From contig NZ_JAFCLZ010000041.1 of NCBI RefSeq assembly GCF_018130165.1, positions 1-45,267 of the forward strand: a stretch of DNA of 45,267 bases, given 5' to 3'. Numbering within the stretch: the stretch's first letter is position 1; each line of letters opens with the position of its first letter. The notes under the pieces were generated by a model. It saw only the letters and a list, made by a program, of their open reading frames with translations, made no database searches and had not been told where the DNA came from. The translations under genes and the position numbers were made by a program. The stretch comes from Bradyrhizobium sp. JYMT SZCCT0180. Its GTDB lineage: Bacteria > Pseudomonadota > Alphaproteobacteria > Rhizobiales > Xanthobacteraceae. Shown in pieces: positions 1 through 8,543 of this stretch.

Positions 1-24
1 CGCGCCGACGAGGTGATTGAATAG
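1..24 (+). CDS. 3' end of an ABC transporter substrate-binding protein (partial)
   Basis: The first eight codons read RADEVIE and then TAG. This is the same C-terminus, almost base for base, as the complete substrate-binding protein that ends at 1252. The window therefore opens at the end of a paralogous PF04392-type gene, and the two lie in tandem on the same strand about 250 bp apart. Only the tail is visible, so the ligand and domain content cannot be judged. Confidence 0.7.
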   Translation, partial: RADEVIE

Positions 25-70
25 GCGGGCTGCTTGCTGCGGCGCATGAGTCCGAGTTTGGCATCTTTGA

Positions 71-153
71 GACATGCCCGCCTATCCCGAGAATGTCCGT
101 TCACCGGGGTAGACCGGAAGTCGCCGTGATCGGGCCAAACCGACGCGAATGAC
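71..153. repeat. Intergenic repeat, copy 1
   Basis: This segment recurs at 5447-5530. The 60-base core (94-153 against 5471-5530) differs at two positions, and the flank (71-93) matches more loosely. Both copies lie just downstream of a plus-strand gene end. Neither codes for anything recognisable. Confidence 0.8.
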
Positions 154-271
154 CCATAACGGTCTTCTGCCGCACGCCGCATTCGCGACGCAACATTTGT
201 ACCCGTAGTGCGACGACCATCGAGACGTGATACTCTGCGCCCCGTCATCCTCAAACTGCGATGAGGATCGA

Positions 272-1252
272 ATGAAGCGGCGGGAGTTCATAGCGGCTAC
301 TGCGGCGCTGCTCGCTTTGCCAAGACGTTCGTCGGCGCAAGGGCAACGTCGTCGGATTGGCTTTCTTGCCATAGGTGACGGGAGCGGACAGGGCCTCAAT
401 CAGGTCGAACTTGCGTTGCTTGATGGGCTGCGAAACCACGGCTGGATGGATGGAAAAAACCTGATTATCGAATATCGCTTTTCCCAGCCCCCGGACCGAC
501 TGCCAGCTTCCGTCGCCGACCTGATTGCTCTTAGCCCCGATGTGCTCGTCGCTGCGGTAGGACGGGCAACCCAAGCCCTGAAATCGGCAACTGCCACCAT
601 TCCGATTGTATTCGTGGCTGTGGCCGATCCCGTTGGACTTGGCCTCGTCCAAAGCCTATCGCGTCCAGGCGGCAACATCACGGGGCTTGCGACCTACGTG
701 CCAGGAGCTTTCGTCGCAAAACGAATAGAAATCCTCCGGGAACTGGTGCCCGGCGCCTCGAAAATTGCGATCCTAGCCAATCGGGACAACCCGATGCACA
801 TGCTGCTGTTAGCTGAGGAGGTACCCAACACGGCCCGCAACCTAGGCGTGGCTCTGCCGATAGTCGAGGCGACTACGGCCGAGGAACTCGACATTGCCTT
901 TGCCTCGGCTGCCGCTCAGCGCGCCGATGCAATGATTATTTTTGGCGATACTCTGATCGTTGTCGAGGCCCCCCGAGTTGTCGCGCTTGCGGCGAAACAT
1001 CATCTGCCTGCGATTCATTTCTCCCGACAATTCGCCAATGGCGGATTGATCGTCTACGGCCCCGATGTAGCCGATCTGTTCCGCCGTGCAGGCGGCTACG
1101 TGGACAAGATACTCAAAGGCGCCAAGCCGTCCGATCTGCCGGTAGAGCAGCCGACCAAATTCGAGTTCGTGATCAACATGAAGACTGCCAAAGCACTCGG
1201 TCTCACTGTGCCGCCCTCGTTGCTCCTTCGCGCCGACGAGGTGATCGAATAG
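272..1252 (+). CDS. ABC transporter substrate-binding protein (PF04392 type)
   Basis: This is a 326-residue periplasmic solute-binding protein of the family that is greatly expanded in Bradyrhizobium. The start at 272 is chosen because the protein then begins with the family's leader, MKRREFIAATAALLALP, a twin-arginine-like signal with a probable cut after SSAQ. The mature part begins RRIGFLAIGDG, followed by the usual two alternating alpha/beta lobes, with IPIVFVAVADPVGLGLV and RPGGNITGL as landmarks. It probably delivers an unknown small organic solute to an ABC importer, but no permease or ATPase gene is in view. The preceding gene ends with the same residues, so this is a tandem paralogue pair. 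An upstream in-frame ATG at 227 would put extra residues before the signal and is less likely. Confidence 0.85.
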   Translation: MKRREFIAATAALLALPRRSSAQGQRRRIGFLAIGDGSGQGLNQVELALLDGLRNHGWMDGKNLIIEYRFSQPPDRLPASVADLIALSPDVLVAAVGRATQALKSATATIPIVFVAVADPVGLGLVQSLSRPGGNITGLATYVPGAFVAKRIEILRELVPGASKIAILANRDNPMHMLLLAEEVPNTARNLGVALPIVEATTAEELDIAFASAAAQRADAMIIFGDTLIVVEAPRVVALAAKHHLPAIHFSRQFANGGLIVYGPDVADLFRRAGGYVDKILKGAKPSDLPVEQPTKFEFVINMKTAKALGLTVPPSLLLRADEVIE

Positions 1253-1305
1253 TTTTGCTGCGGTGCATGTCTGGTTCTGCCACGAAACCGACCTGTTCCC
1301 GCTAG

Positions 1306-1326
1306 TCCGACATGTCCGCTGTCGGA
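1306..1326 (+). terminator. Small hairpin after the substrate-binding protein gene
   Basis: TCCGACA (1306-1312) and TGTCGGA (1320-1326) form a perfect 7-bp stem with a 7-base loop, between the convergent ends of the substrate-binding protein gene and tetR. There is no T-run, so it may be a weak terminator or part of a degenerate intergenic repeat. Confidence 0.3.
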
Positions 1327-1424
1327 GGATGAACGGACCCAGACTAAACGCGGCGCAAGGTCTCAGTGTGACCCTTAAGAGACGTTCTCGTCTCGACCGT
1401 CGACGGCACCGGTCGGGGCATTGC

Positions 1425-2003
1425 TCACTCCTTCAAGTGATGTCGAACGAGGGTGATTGCGGCCTCACACGCTGCAGCCGAATACCCACGATCACCATGG
1501 ACGAGAATCAGAGAGACCGCGCCTTCTGACAGGAGCCAGACGGCTCGGGCAAGCTCGTTTGGGCGGGCGACCCCTGATCGAGCCAATAGCTCCGCGAAGC
1601 ATTTCTCCAATTGGGCTTTGTGTCGGCGAGCAATCAGCCTTGCCGGATGACCCGGCAGGTCCGCGAGTTCGATGACGAGACGTGTGAATCCGGACCCAGC
1701 CCATCTTGGGCTGTCTGCCCAAACGGCAAGATCCTGAAACATGGCCTCGACGATGGTCTCGGCCGATCCGGAGAGATTGTCTCCGAAGGTGCGGAAAGCC
1801 TGCAACGCCAAATGATGCTGAGATTCGAGCACATCGGCGAGCAGCTGATCTTTGCTGTTAAAGTGGTGATAGAGCGTGCGCTTGGTGAGCTTCGCCGCTT
1901 CAGCGATGTCGTCCATGGTGACGCGGTTGTACCCTTGGCGACGAAAGAGTTTGTAAGCCGCTTCCAGGACACGTCCTCGTGTCTGCCCCGCTGACCTTGG
2001 CAC
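1425..2003 (-). CDS. TetR/AcrR family transcriptional regulator
   Basis: A 192-residue one-component repressor. The N-terminal helix-turn-helix (about residues 10-55) is clear, with VTMDDIAEAAKLTKRTLYHHF as a standard TetR recognition helix region. The remainder is an all-helical ligand-binding and dimerisation domain of unknown specificity. The start is a GTG at 2003. It is transcribed divergently from the enolase-superfamily gene, and an imperfect 22-bp palindrome lies between them, so it most likely represses itself and that enzyme gene. The ligand is unknown; a substrate of the neighbouring enzyme is the obvious guess. Confidence 0.88.
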   Translation of the reverse strand: MPRSAGQTRGRVLEAAYKLFRRQGYNRVTMDDIAEAAKLTKRTLYHHFNSKDQLLADVLESQHHLALQAFRTFGDNLSGSAETIVEAMFQDLAVWADSPRWAGSGFTRLVIELADLPGHPARLIARRHKAQLEKCFAELLARSGVARPNELARAVWLLSEGAVSLILVHGDRGYSAAACEAAITLVRHHLKE

Positions 2004-2021
2004 GGCACCGCCTTTGCTAAA

Positions 2022-2043
2022 GTATACTCAATAGTGAATTTAC
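2022..2043. promoter_or_regulatory. Candidate TetR operator in the divergent promoter region
   Basis: The 22-bp sequence starting GTATACTCAAT is an imperfect palindrome, with 8 of 11 positions matching between half-sites. It lies 18 bp upstream of the tetR start and between two divergent genes, the usual place for a TetR operator. This is an inference from position and symmetry only. Confidence 0.4.
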
Positions 2044-2101
2044 ACGACGGCGGCCTAAGATGAAAGGTGCTCATCCCAGACATCAAACCCGGGTGCCCGG
2101 C

Positions 2102-3196
2102 ATGTCGCACGATCCTTTGACCATACGAAGCATCACCGCTCGCGCCATTGTCCTCAAGCTCAAGCGGCCAGTCGTAGCTCGCATCGCCACACTGTCCGAG
2201 TGGCCGGTTATCCTGATCGATTTACAGACTGAGCAAGGGATCACGGGCCGAAGCTACCTCGAACCCTATGTCGTGAAGTCCATGCGTTACCTGGTGCCCG
2301 CCTTGCATGACTTCGGCGACATGCTCAAAGGACACCGGCTCGCTCCGGTCGAGCTGTTCGACGCAGCGCGCAAGTCGCTGCATTTCGTCGGCTACGAAGG
2401 CTTGTCGATGATCGCCGCATCTGGCCTCGACATGGCAGCGTGGGATGCGCTGGCCAAGGCGGCGAACCAGCCACTTTGCGTGCTGCTCGGAGGCACGGTT
2501 GGTCCCGTGAAATCCTACAACAGCAATGGTCTGTGGCTAAAATCACCGGAGGCCGTCGCCACCGAAGCAATCGAATTGCGCGACGAGGGCGGATTCGCAG
2601 GCCTGAAGCTCAGGCTCGGGCGCGAACGAATTGCCGATGATCTTGCGACGCTGGATGCTGTACGGAAGGCCGTTGGCGACGGCATTCATCTGATGGTCGA
2701 TTTCAATCAGGGGCTAACCCTGGCCGAGGCGCTTCAGCGTTGCCATGTGATCGACGACCACGGGCTAGCCTGGATCGAGGAGCCGATCGTCTACGACAAT
2801 CTCGACGGCTATGCCCAGCTCGCGGCCGAACTGAAGACGCCGCTGCAGATCGGGGAGAACTTCTACGGCCCGCGCGAGATGCACAAGGCCCTTCAGCGCC
2901 GGGCGTGCGACCTTGTCATGCCTGATTTCATGCGCATTGGCGGAGTCACTGGCTGGATGCGGGCTGCGGCCATTGCGGGTTCGGCGGGGATCCCCATGTC
3001 TACGCATCTCTATCCGGAGGTGGCCGCCCACGTTATGCGGGTTACTGAGACGGCGCACTGGCTCGAATGGCAGGATTGGGCCGATCCAATCTTGCAGCAG
3101 CCATACGCGATCAGAGACGGGCACCTGCATATTCCAGACGTGCCAGGGGTTGGCATTGAATGGAACGAGGATGCGGTTGAGGCACACCAGATTTAG
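2102..3196 (+). CDS. Mandelate racemase/muconate lactonizing enzyme (enolase superfamily)
   Basis: A 364-residue enzyme with an N-terminal capping domain and a C-terminal TIM-like barrel. Alignment from memory with Pseudomonas mandelate racemase is strong over the C-terminal half (GPREMHKAL, RIGGVTGWMRA, IPDVPGVGI). Numbering from the ATG at 2102, the metal ligands D200, E226 and E252 are present, as are the D275-H302 pair and E322. At the position of the racemase's second catalytic lysine (K-x-K) the sequence is K169-L-R171, so the base on that face is arginine. It is therefore probably an acid-sugar or hydroxy-acid dehydratase or an altered racemase rather than a true mandelate racemase. 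An alternative start at 2060 adds 14 residues. It is divergent from tetR, with a putative operator between them. Confidence 0.88.
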   Translation: MSHDPLTIRSITARAIVLKLKRPVVARIATLSEWPVILIDLQTEQGITGRSYLEPYVVKSMRYLVPALHDFGDMLKGHRLAPVELFDAARKSLHFVGYEGLSMIAASGLDMAAWDALAKAANQPLCVLLGGTVGPVKSYNSNGLWLKSPEAVATEAIELRDEGGFAGLKLRLGRERIADDLATLDAVRKAVGDGIHLMVDFNQGLTLAEALQRCHVIDDHGLAWIEEPIVYDNLDGYAQLAAELKTPLQIGENFYGPREMHKALQRRACDLVMPDFMRIGGVTGWMRAAAIAGSAGIPMSTHLYPEVAAHVMRVTETAHWLEWQDWADPILQQPYAIRDGHLHIPDVPGVGIEWNEDAVEAHQI

Positions 3197-3372
3197 GCAA
3201 AGGCCAACGTCAGTTCATGGAGGAAGATCGGAAGTCGCTGGTGCAGGTCGACTTCCGAAAATGGTTTATTTCGGACACCCGGGGCCGGCAACGGCCGTGC
3301 GCGACGGAATGTCTTCGTTCGCTGTCTGCGAGATGATGCTAGGGTTAGCCAGAACAGCCCGATTGAAACCGC

Positions 3373-5409
3373 ATGCCTTCTGATACGACAGAGAACGGAT
3401 CGATGGCGACCAATGACGGCCGCCCCGCCGACACAGAAGCTGCCGAGCACGAGCGTCAGTTCTGCGAAATACTGGAGTACAGCCCGGCGGCCCTGCTGGT
3501 GGTCGACGAGGAGGGACTGCTACTGTTTCACAACGCACGGCTACGCGACCTACTGGGATACGAGAAAGACGAGCTCGACCGCATCCACACCAGCGAGTTC
3601 TGGTATGACCTCGATCAACGTTCCCAGATCATCGCGTCGTTGCGCGACCGTGGCGGGCGACTTCTAAACGAAAAGGTGGTGTGGCGCACCAAGAGCGGCC
3701 AACTCCTCCATCTGCTGCTGACCTATGCACAGGTGGCCTATCGCGGTGGCCACATCAGCTTCGTCGGCGGCAAGCGCGTACTGTGGGTCTACGACGTCAC
3801 GGCGCTGACCCAGCACGAGTTTCAGGTCGTCGAGCAGGAGCGCCAGCTTCGCGAAATCTTGGATTATTGCCCGGCGGCCGTATGCGTCGTCGATGAGGAA
3901 GGGCGGATCCTCTTCCACAACTGGCGAATGCGCGATCTGCTCGGTTACGAGAAGTACGAGCTGGAGCTGTTTGATACCAAGCTTTTCTGGCACGACCTTG
4001 GCCACCGCGAGCGCATCATCGAGTTGCTGCGAGCGCGCGGCGGCCAGTTGCTCAACGAAGAGGTCGTCTGGAAGACCAGGCGTGGTGAGCTTCTCACTCT
4101 GCTCATTTCCTATGTCCAGGTCGCCTACGCTGGCGGCCACGTCGCTGTGTCCGGGGGCAAACGACTGTTCTGGCTTTACGACATAACGCCGCTGCGTCGC
4201 GCGGAACAGGCGCGTTTGCGCAGTGAGCGTCGACTCGGCGAAGCGATTGAAAGCATCTCGGAAGGTTTCGTCTGCTACGACGGCGAGGATCGGCTGGTTA
4301 TCTGCAATTCGTGCTATCGCAATCTGCTATACCCGGGCATGGAAATCGAATTGAGCGCGGGAAAGACGTTCGAGAGTATCATTCGGAACGCCGCGGAGCG
4401 CGGCTACGTCCCGGATGCAACAGGCCGCGTTGAAGAGTGGGTAGCGGAGCGGCTGCGCCAGCATCGCAACCCCGGCGAGCCGCAGGTGCAGCGTCGCAAC
4501 AACGGTCGGTGGGTCATGGTCAGCGAGCGGCGCACCGAGGACGGGGGCACCGTCGCGGTCTATTCCGACATCACGGAACTCAAGCAGCGCGAGCAGGACT
4601 TGACCGAGAAGTCTAACGCCCTCACCGCGTTATCCTCGAAACTCGCTAAATACCTCGCGCCGCAGGTGTACGACTCGATCTTCACCGGTCGGCAAGACGT
4701 CAAGATCGTGAGCACGCGCAAGAAACTCACAGTGTGTTTCTCCGACCTCGTCGGCTTCACGGAGATCACGGACAAGATGGAGTCGGAAGATCTTACTCAC
4801 CTTCTCAACCACTATCTCACTGAAATGTCGAAGATCGCGCTGCAATACGGTGCCACGATCGACAAATATGTCGGTGATGCCATCGTCATGTTCTTCGGCG
4901 ATCCGGCGACGCTGGGCGTGAAGGAGGATGCGCTAGCCTGCGTCCAGATGGCGATCGCGATGCAGAAACGCATCGGCGAGCTGGCTGAGGATTGGCGTAA
5001 CACCGGCATTGAGACGCCGCTTCGCTGCCGGATCGGCATTCACACCGGTTACTGCACCGTAGGCAATTTCGGCAGCGACGACCGCATGGACTACACGATG
5101 GTCGGCGGCACGGTGAACCTCGCGTCACGGCTTGAGCATGAAGCACCGCCGGGCGGCGTGCTGATCTCTTTCGAGACCTACGCGCTCGTGAAGGACGAGA
5201 CGCGGTGCGAGGAGCGCGGCCACGTGCAGGTCAAGGGAATCGCGCAGCCGGTCGCGACTTATGCGGTGATGGGAGCAAAGGACGCCGAACAGGCCAGCAC
5301 GGCGCTTCTTCGGCTTGAGCTCGACGCCGACCGCATGTCCGGGGACGAGCGCAAGGCGGCGGCGGATACGCTGCGCCGCGCGCTCGAAACACTGGAAAAG
5401 GGCGTCTGA
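3373..5409 (+). CDS. PAS-PAS-PAS class III adenylate/guanylate cyclase
   Basis: A 678-residue cytoplasmic signalling protein with no membrane segments. Residues about 27-147 and 155-278 are two closely similar PAS-like domains (both contain DEEG, FHN, RDLLGYEK, FW-DL, GGxLLNE and VVW-T), evidently an internal duplication. A third PAS domain, of the type with a YDGEDRLVICN motif, spans about 285-405. The catalytic class III domain (about 450-635) has the metal aspartates D458 (FSDLVGFTEI) and D502 (KYVGDAIVMFFG), the base-selecting D573 in DYTMVGG, and transition-state residues N582 and R586. The aspartate favours ATP, so cAMP is the likely product. The PAS domains probably sense redox, light or a small ligand, which is not determinable here. 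A nearby ATG at 3403 is an equally possible start. Confidence 0.9.
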   Translation: MPSDTTENGSMATNDGRPADTEAAEHERQFCEILEYSPAALLVVDEEGLLLFHNARLRDLLGYEKDELDRIHTSEFWYDLDQRSQIIASLRDRGGRLLNEKVVWRTKSGQLLHLLLTYAQVAYRGGHISFVGGKRVLWVYDVTALTQHEFQVVEQERQLREILDYCPAAVCVVDEEGRILFHNWRMRDLLGYEKYELELFDTKLFWHDLGHRERIIELLRARGGQLLNEEVVWKTRRGELLTLLISYVQVAYAGGHVAVSGGKRLFWLYDITPLRRAEQARLRSERRLGEAIESISEGFVCYDGEDRLVICNSCYRNLLYPGMEIELSAGKTFESIIRNAAERGYVPDATGRVEEWVAERLRQHRNPGEPQVQRRNNGRWVMVSERRTEDGGTVAVYSDITELKQREQDLTEKSNALTALSSKLAKYLAPQVYDSIFTGRQDVKIVSTRKKLTVCFSDLVGFTEITDKMESEDLTHLLNHYLTEMSKIALQYGATIDKYVGDAIVMFFGDPATLGVKEDALACVQMAIAMQKRIGELAEDWRNTGIETPLRCRIGIHTGYCTVGNFGSDDRMDYTMVGGTVNLASRLEHEAPPGGVLISFETYALVKDETRCEERGHVQVKGIAQPVATYAVMGAKDAEQASTALLRLELDADRMSGDERKAAADTLRRALETLEKGV

Positions 5410-5430
5410 GCCTTGTCATTTAGCGTGCCC

Positions 5431-5451
5431 ATGTCTGTTTTTGGCAGACAT
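5431..5451 (+). terminator. Hairpin downstream of the cyclase gene
   Basis: ATGTCTG (5431-5437) and CAGACAT (5445-5451) pair perfectly around a T-rich loop, 21 bp after the cyclase stop codon. It lacks a distal T-run and overlaps the edge of the intergenic repeat. It may be a terminator or simply part of the repeat. Confidence 0.35.
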
Positions 5452-5530
5452 GCCTGCCTGGTCCTGAGATTGTCCGTTCACCGGGGTAGACCGGAAGTCG
5501 CCGTGGTCCGGCCAAACCGACGCGAATGAC
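5447..5530. repeat. Intergenic repeat, copy 2
   Basis: Matches 71-153 in the same orientation. The last 60 bases differ at only two positions. The pair brackets the segment from the substrate-binding protein gene to the cyclase gene (about 5.3 kb). It has no inverted termini or coding capacity that would identify it as an insertion sequence. Confidence 0.8.
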
Positions 5531-5581
5531 GCTAGTATACATTGGCCCTGTAGCTCGATCCATCTTGCTGCGAGACTTTCC

Positions 5582-6317
5582 GCTAGCAGACACAACCTAT
5601 AATACTTCAGCGCGAACCTGGGCCACGCCGCGGTCCGTAATTCCTAAATGACGCGCAGCGCCGAGCGAAAGGTCGAGGACCCGGCCGCGAACCCAGGGTC
5701 CCCGGTCGTTGATACGAACTACTACGGACTTGCTGCTCGCAAGATCAGTTACACGAACTCTTGTACCGAACGGTAGGTTGCGGTGGGCAGCGGTCAGTGA
5801 ATTCCGAATGAAAGGGGCACCGCTTGCTGTTTTTCCTGTCGGATATGAATAGTAAGAGGCTTTTCCAGAAAAAACCCGGTTTGAAGATCGAGGGGCTGAG
5901 CGCTCTTCCGGACGACGAGCCGTCTCCCCTCCGGTCGGGGGTTGCTCAAGCGGAGGATCCTGTCTGGGCTGGTCCTGTGCCTCGGGTGCCGGTTCTGCGT
6001 GCGCTTTTGGAATGATAGACCATCGATCAAGAAAGGTCTGTGCTGAAGCAGAATCTACGTTTGCGCACCACCAAACCGGTACTGATACGATTGCAATTAT
6101 TCCAAAAATAGGGCGCATGGGACGGCCTCACAAACAAATAGTACAAATGAATAACGCAAGCTGTTGAGGCTCTGTTCCTGTCATGCAGGCGATGAAGGGA
6201 TATATACCGATGCTTCCAACTCATACGTTTGGTGCTTAGGCGCACCGCAGCAACAAACGCCTATTTCCGAGTTATCGCTTAAGTCAGAGTTTGTTGCTCC
6301 CTGATCCACGGCGAGGG
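5582..6317. repeat. Large direct repeat, copy 1 (carries rlpA)
   Basis: About 735 bp, including the whole rlpA-like gene and roughly 200 bp upstream of it, is repeated in the same orientation at 32038-32774 with only scattered substitutions. Left of 5582 the two loci are unrelated. On the right, homology stops in the GATCCACGGCGAGG segment and resumes for about 25 bases (around 6316-6341 against 32880-32905), so copy 2 carries a 105-bp insert or copy 1 has a deletion. Confidence 0.93.
5597..6118 (-). CDS. rlpA: RlpA-like septal ring lytic transglycosylase family protein, copy 1
   Basis: A 173-residue exported protein. Residues 1-26 are a signal peptide ending ASA, with no lipobox cysteine. 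Residues about 27-80 are a proline/glutamate-rich linker, and about 83-173 form the RlpA double-psi beta-barrel, with ASYY, TASG, AAHRNLPFGT, INDRGPWV-GR and LDLSLGAA. Family members cleave peptidoglycan glycan strands lacking stem peptides; activity of this short, SPOR-less version is unproven. The ATG at 6118 is preceded by GAGG at good spacing. It is almost identical to the copy at 32053-32574, differing at four residues near the N-terminus (including WWCAN against WLCVN). It is monocistronic. Confidence 0.88.
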   Translation of the reverse strand: MRPIFGIIAIVSVPVWWCANVDSASAQTFLDRWSIIPKAHAEPAPEAQDQPRQDPPLEQPPTGGETARRPEERSAPRSSNRVFSGKASYYSYPTGKTASGAPFIRNSLTAAHRNLPFGTRVRVTDLASSKSVVVRINDRGPWVRGRVLDLSLGAARHLGITDRGVAQVRAEVL

Positions 6318-6486
6318 GACCGGGCGCTTCCCGTGATAGGGGGAGAGCAGAAGTTCGCGGGCGCTCGATTTTTCTCATTCGTCGTCCCGTCGGAAAAGCG
6401 CTAGGCTAAGCGACACCAAGCCAGCCGCTGCATCCCGAACCAATCAGCGACGCGGCTCAAGGTAGAAGCGATCATGGAGAATGGGC
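6119..6486. other. Intergenic region between rlpA copy 1 and the TPR gene
   Basis: The left 200 bp belong to the large repeat and should carry the rlpA promoter on the minus strand. The rest is non-coding. GGAG at about 6475-6478 is the likely ribosome binding site of the TPR gene. No convincing promoter or RNA gene was seen. Confidence 0.4.
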
Positions 6487-8145
6487 ATGACCTATTTTGA
6501 TCTCGGTCCGTATAGCCGCAAAGTGACCACGTCATCGCCCGATAGCCAGCTTTGGTTCGACCGAGGTCTCAACTGGCTGTTTGGGTTCAACCATGGCGAG
6601 GCTATCAAGTGCTTTCAGAAGGCGCTGAAGCACGACCCCGAATGCGCCATGGCGCACTGGGGCGTAAGCTATGCCTCGGGGCCCAACTATAACCTGCCTT
6701 GGGTCCGCTATGACCCGCATGGCCGACAGATGGCGCTGTCGGCATCTTACGATGCCCTGCAGGAAGCGCTTGCGCACGCCCGGAAGGCAAGTGCGCTCGA
6801 GCGGGCGATGATCCAGGCCCTCACCGCGCGCTATCCCCAGCGCCAGGCGATCGATGATATGGCGCCATGGGACAAAGCCTACACCAGGATAATGCGCAAG
6901 GTCTTCGCTGCCTTTCCCGACGATCTCGAGGTCCGAGCGGTCTTTGCCGAGTCGCTCATGAACGAGACACCGTGGCAGATGTGGGACCTGCCCTCCGGCG
7001 CGCCTGCGGAGGGTGCGGGTACCGAGGAATGCAGGGCGGTGCTGGAAGACGCTTTCGACAGACTTCCGGCTGCATGGGATCACCCGGGACTACTGCATCT
7101 CTATGTCCACCTGATGGAGATGTCGCCTTTTCCGCAGCGGGCACTGCGGGCCGGTGATCGGTTGCGCGAGATCGTCCCCGACTCCGGTCACCTCATCCAC
7201 ATGTCGACGCATCTCGACGTGTTGTGTGGGCACTATAATGACGTCCTTGTCTACAATCAGAAGGCGTTGGCGACCGACCGCAGGTTCCTTGCCTATTCCG
7301 ACGATCCGGGTGTCTATCTGGTCTACGTCATCCACGACTTCCACTTCGCGATCTATGGCGCAATGTTTCTTGGCCAGTACAAACCCGCAATCGCGGCGGC
7401 CGAGGAACTGATCGCCACAATCCCAGAGGCGGTGTTGCGCATTGAATCGCCTCCGATGGCGGATTTCCTCGAGGGCTACCTGACGATGAAGCAGCACGTC
7501 CTCGTGCGCTTCGGCAAATGGCGCGAAATCATCGAACAAGCGCTACCGGAAGATCGTGACCTCTACTGCTCGGTTGTCGCCATGTTGCACTACGCCAAGG
7601 CGGTCGCTCATTCGGCGCTTGGCAATGTCGCCGAAGCCGAGATTGAGAAGGCGTTGTTCCTGGCGGCGAAGACCCGGGTGCCCGAGAGCCGCCGCGTCCA
7701 CAACAATACTGTCGTCAGTCTGCTGAGCGTGGCCGAGGCGATGCTGAATGGCGAACTGGAATATCGAAAGGGCAATCATGACGCAGCCTTCGCCCACCTG
7801 CGCAGGTCAGTCCAGCTCAGCGACTCGCTGCCCTATGACGAGCCTTGGGGATGGATGCAGCCGACCCGTCACGCACTCGGAGCACTTCTCCTCGAACAGG
7901 GACGGATCGAGGAGGCCGAGCAGGTGTATCGCTCTGATCTCGGCCTTGACGGCAAATTGAGCCGGGCATGCCAGCACCCCGATAATCTGTGGTCGCTGCA
8001 CGGGCTGCACGAATGCCTGGTCCGTCGAGGAGAAAAGGTCGAGACGGCTTTGATCAAGCAGCGGCTCGACTTAGCGCAGGCGCGGGCGGAGAATCCGATA
8101 AGAGCGTCCTGTTTCTGCCGTCGGATCGACATGGCGGCCGAGTAG
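6487..8145 (+). CDS. Tetratricopeptide-repeat protein
   Basis: A 552-residue, probably cytoplasmic, helical-repeat protein. The first repeat is visible at about residues 25-60 (WFDRGLNWLFGFNHGEAIKCFQKALKHDPECAMAHWG), and later helices at 225-300 and 420-490 (YRKGNHDAAFAHLRRSVQL, LLEQGRIEEAEQVYR) have the TPR W/L/G/Y/A/F/A/P pattern. The middle (HVLVRFGKWREIIEQ, MSTHLDVLCGHYND) is helical but less canonical. Conserved relatives occur widely in proteobacteria without a known function; such proteins usually scaffold partner proteins. The start at 6487 is preferred over 6481 because of the GGAG spacing. The gene stands alone, and the next gene is a convergent resolvase. Confidence 0.8.
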   Translation: MTYFDLGPYSRKVTTSSPDSQLWFDRGLNWLFGFNHGEAIKCFQKALKHDPECAMAHWGVSYASGPNYNLPWVRYDPHGRQMALSASYDALQEALAHARKASALERAMIQALTARYPQRQAIDDMAPWDKAYTRIMRKVFAAFPDDLEVRAVFAESLMNETPWQMWDLPSGAPAEGAGTEECRAVLEDAFDRLPAAWDHPGLLHLYVHLMEMSPFPQRALRAGDRLREIVPDSGHLIHMSTHLDVLCGHYNDVLVYNQKALATDRRFLAYSDDPGVYLVYVIHDFHFAIYGAMFLGQYKPAIAAAEELIATIPEAVLRIESPPMADFLEGYLTMKQHVLVRFGKWREIIEQALPEDRDLYCSVVAMLHYAKAVAHSALGNVAEAEIEKALFLAAKTRVPESRRVHNNTVVSLLSVAEAMLNGELEYRKGNHDAAFAHLRRSVQLSDSLPYDEPWGWMQPTRHALGALLLEQGRIEEAEQVYRSDLGLDGKLSRACQHPDNLWSLHGLHECLVRRGEKVETALIKQRLDLAQARAENPIRASCFCRRIDMAAE

Positions 8146-8543
8146 TCGATCGCCGCCTTGGTCATCATCTTCGTTGGAAAAGAAAGTAGGGATTCTGCCA
8201 CAGCGGGGGGCCTGGTCGGGCTCGGTTCCCGCCGATCCATTGCATTGAGGTCGTACCCGTGCGCACCTGCAGCGTAGCAATCACACCGGCTACGCTTTTG
8301 GCCATTCGTCATGCGCGTTTGGCGCATGGTCGATTCGTCCTTACCGCCACGCGCCGCTGTTTTGCTGATGGGCGGCCTGTTGGCATATGGCAGTGTTTGG
8401 CTAAGTGGGTGGGGTGCACCATTGGACGGCGCCGGGGGCCGGTTGCTGTGCCTGCGCTGCGAATCTCCCGGTTGCTCAAATCGCCAGCTAGTCGCCTACA
8501 CAGCCCGCCATAGCTGGCGTCCGCGAGGTTCGGCGCGCTCGAA
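8146..8543. other. Intergenic region with no supported gene
   Basis: A gap of about 400 bp between the convergent TPR and resolvase genes. Short open frames occur on both strands but show no family resemblance or ribosome binding site. I see nothing else in it. It marks the left edge of the mobile unit. Confidence 0.4.

Noticed and set aside
5597..6118. The rlpA duplication as a composite transposon with rlpA blocks as insertion-sequence ends
   Set aside because: The repeated blocks encode no transposase and have no inverted termini or visible target duplications.
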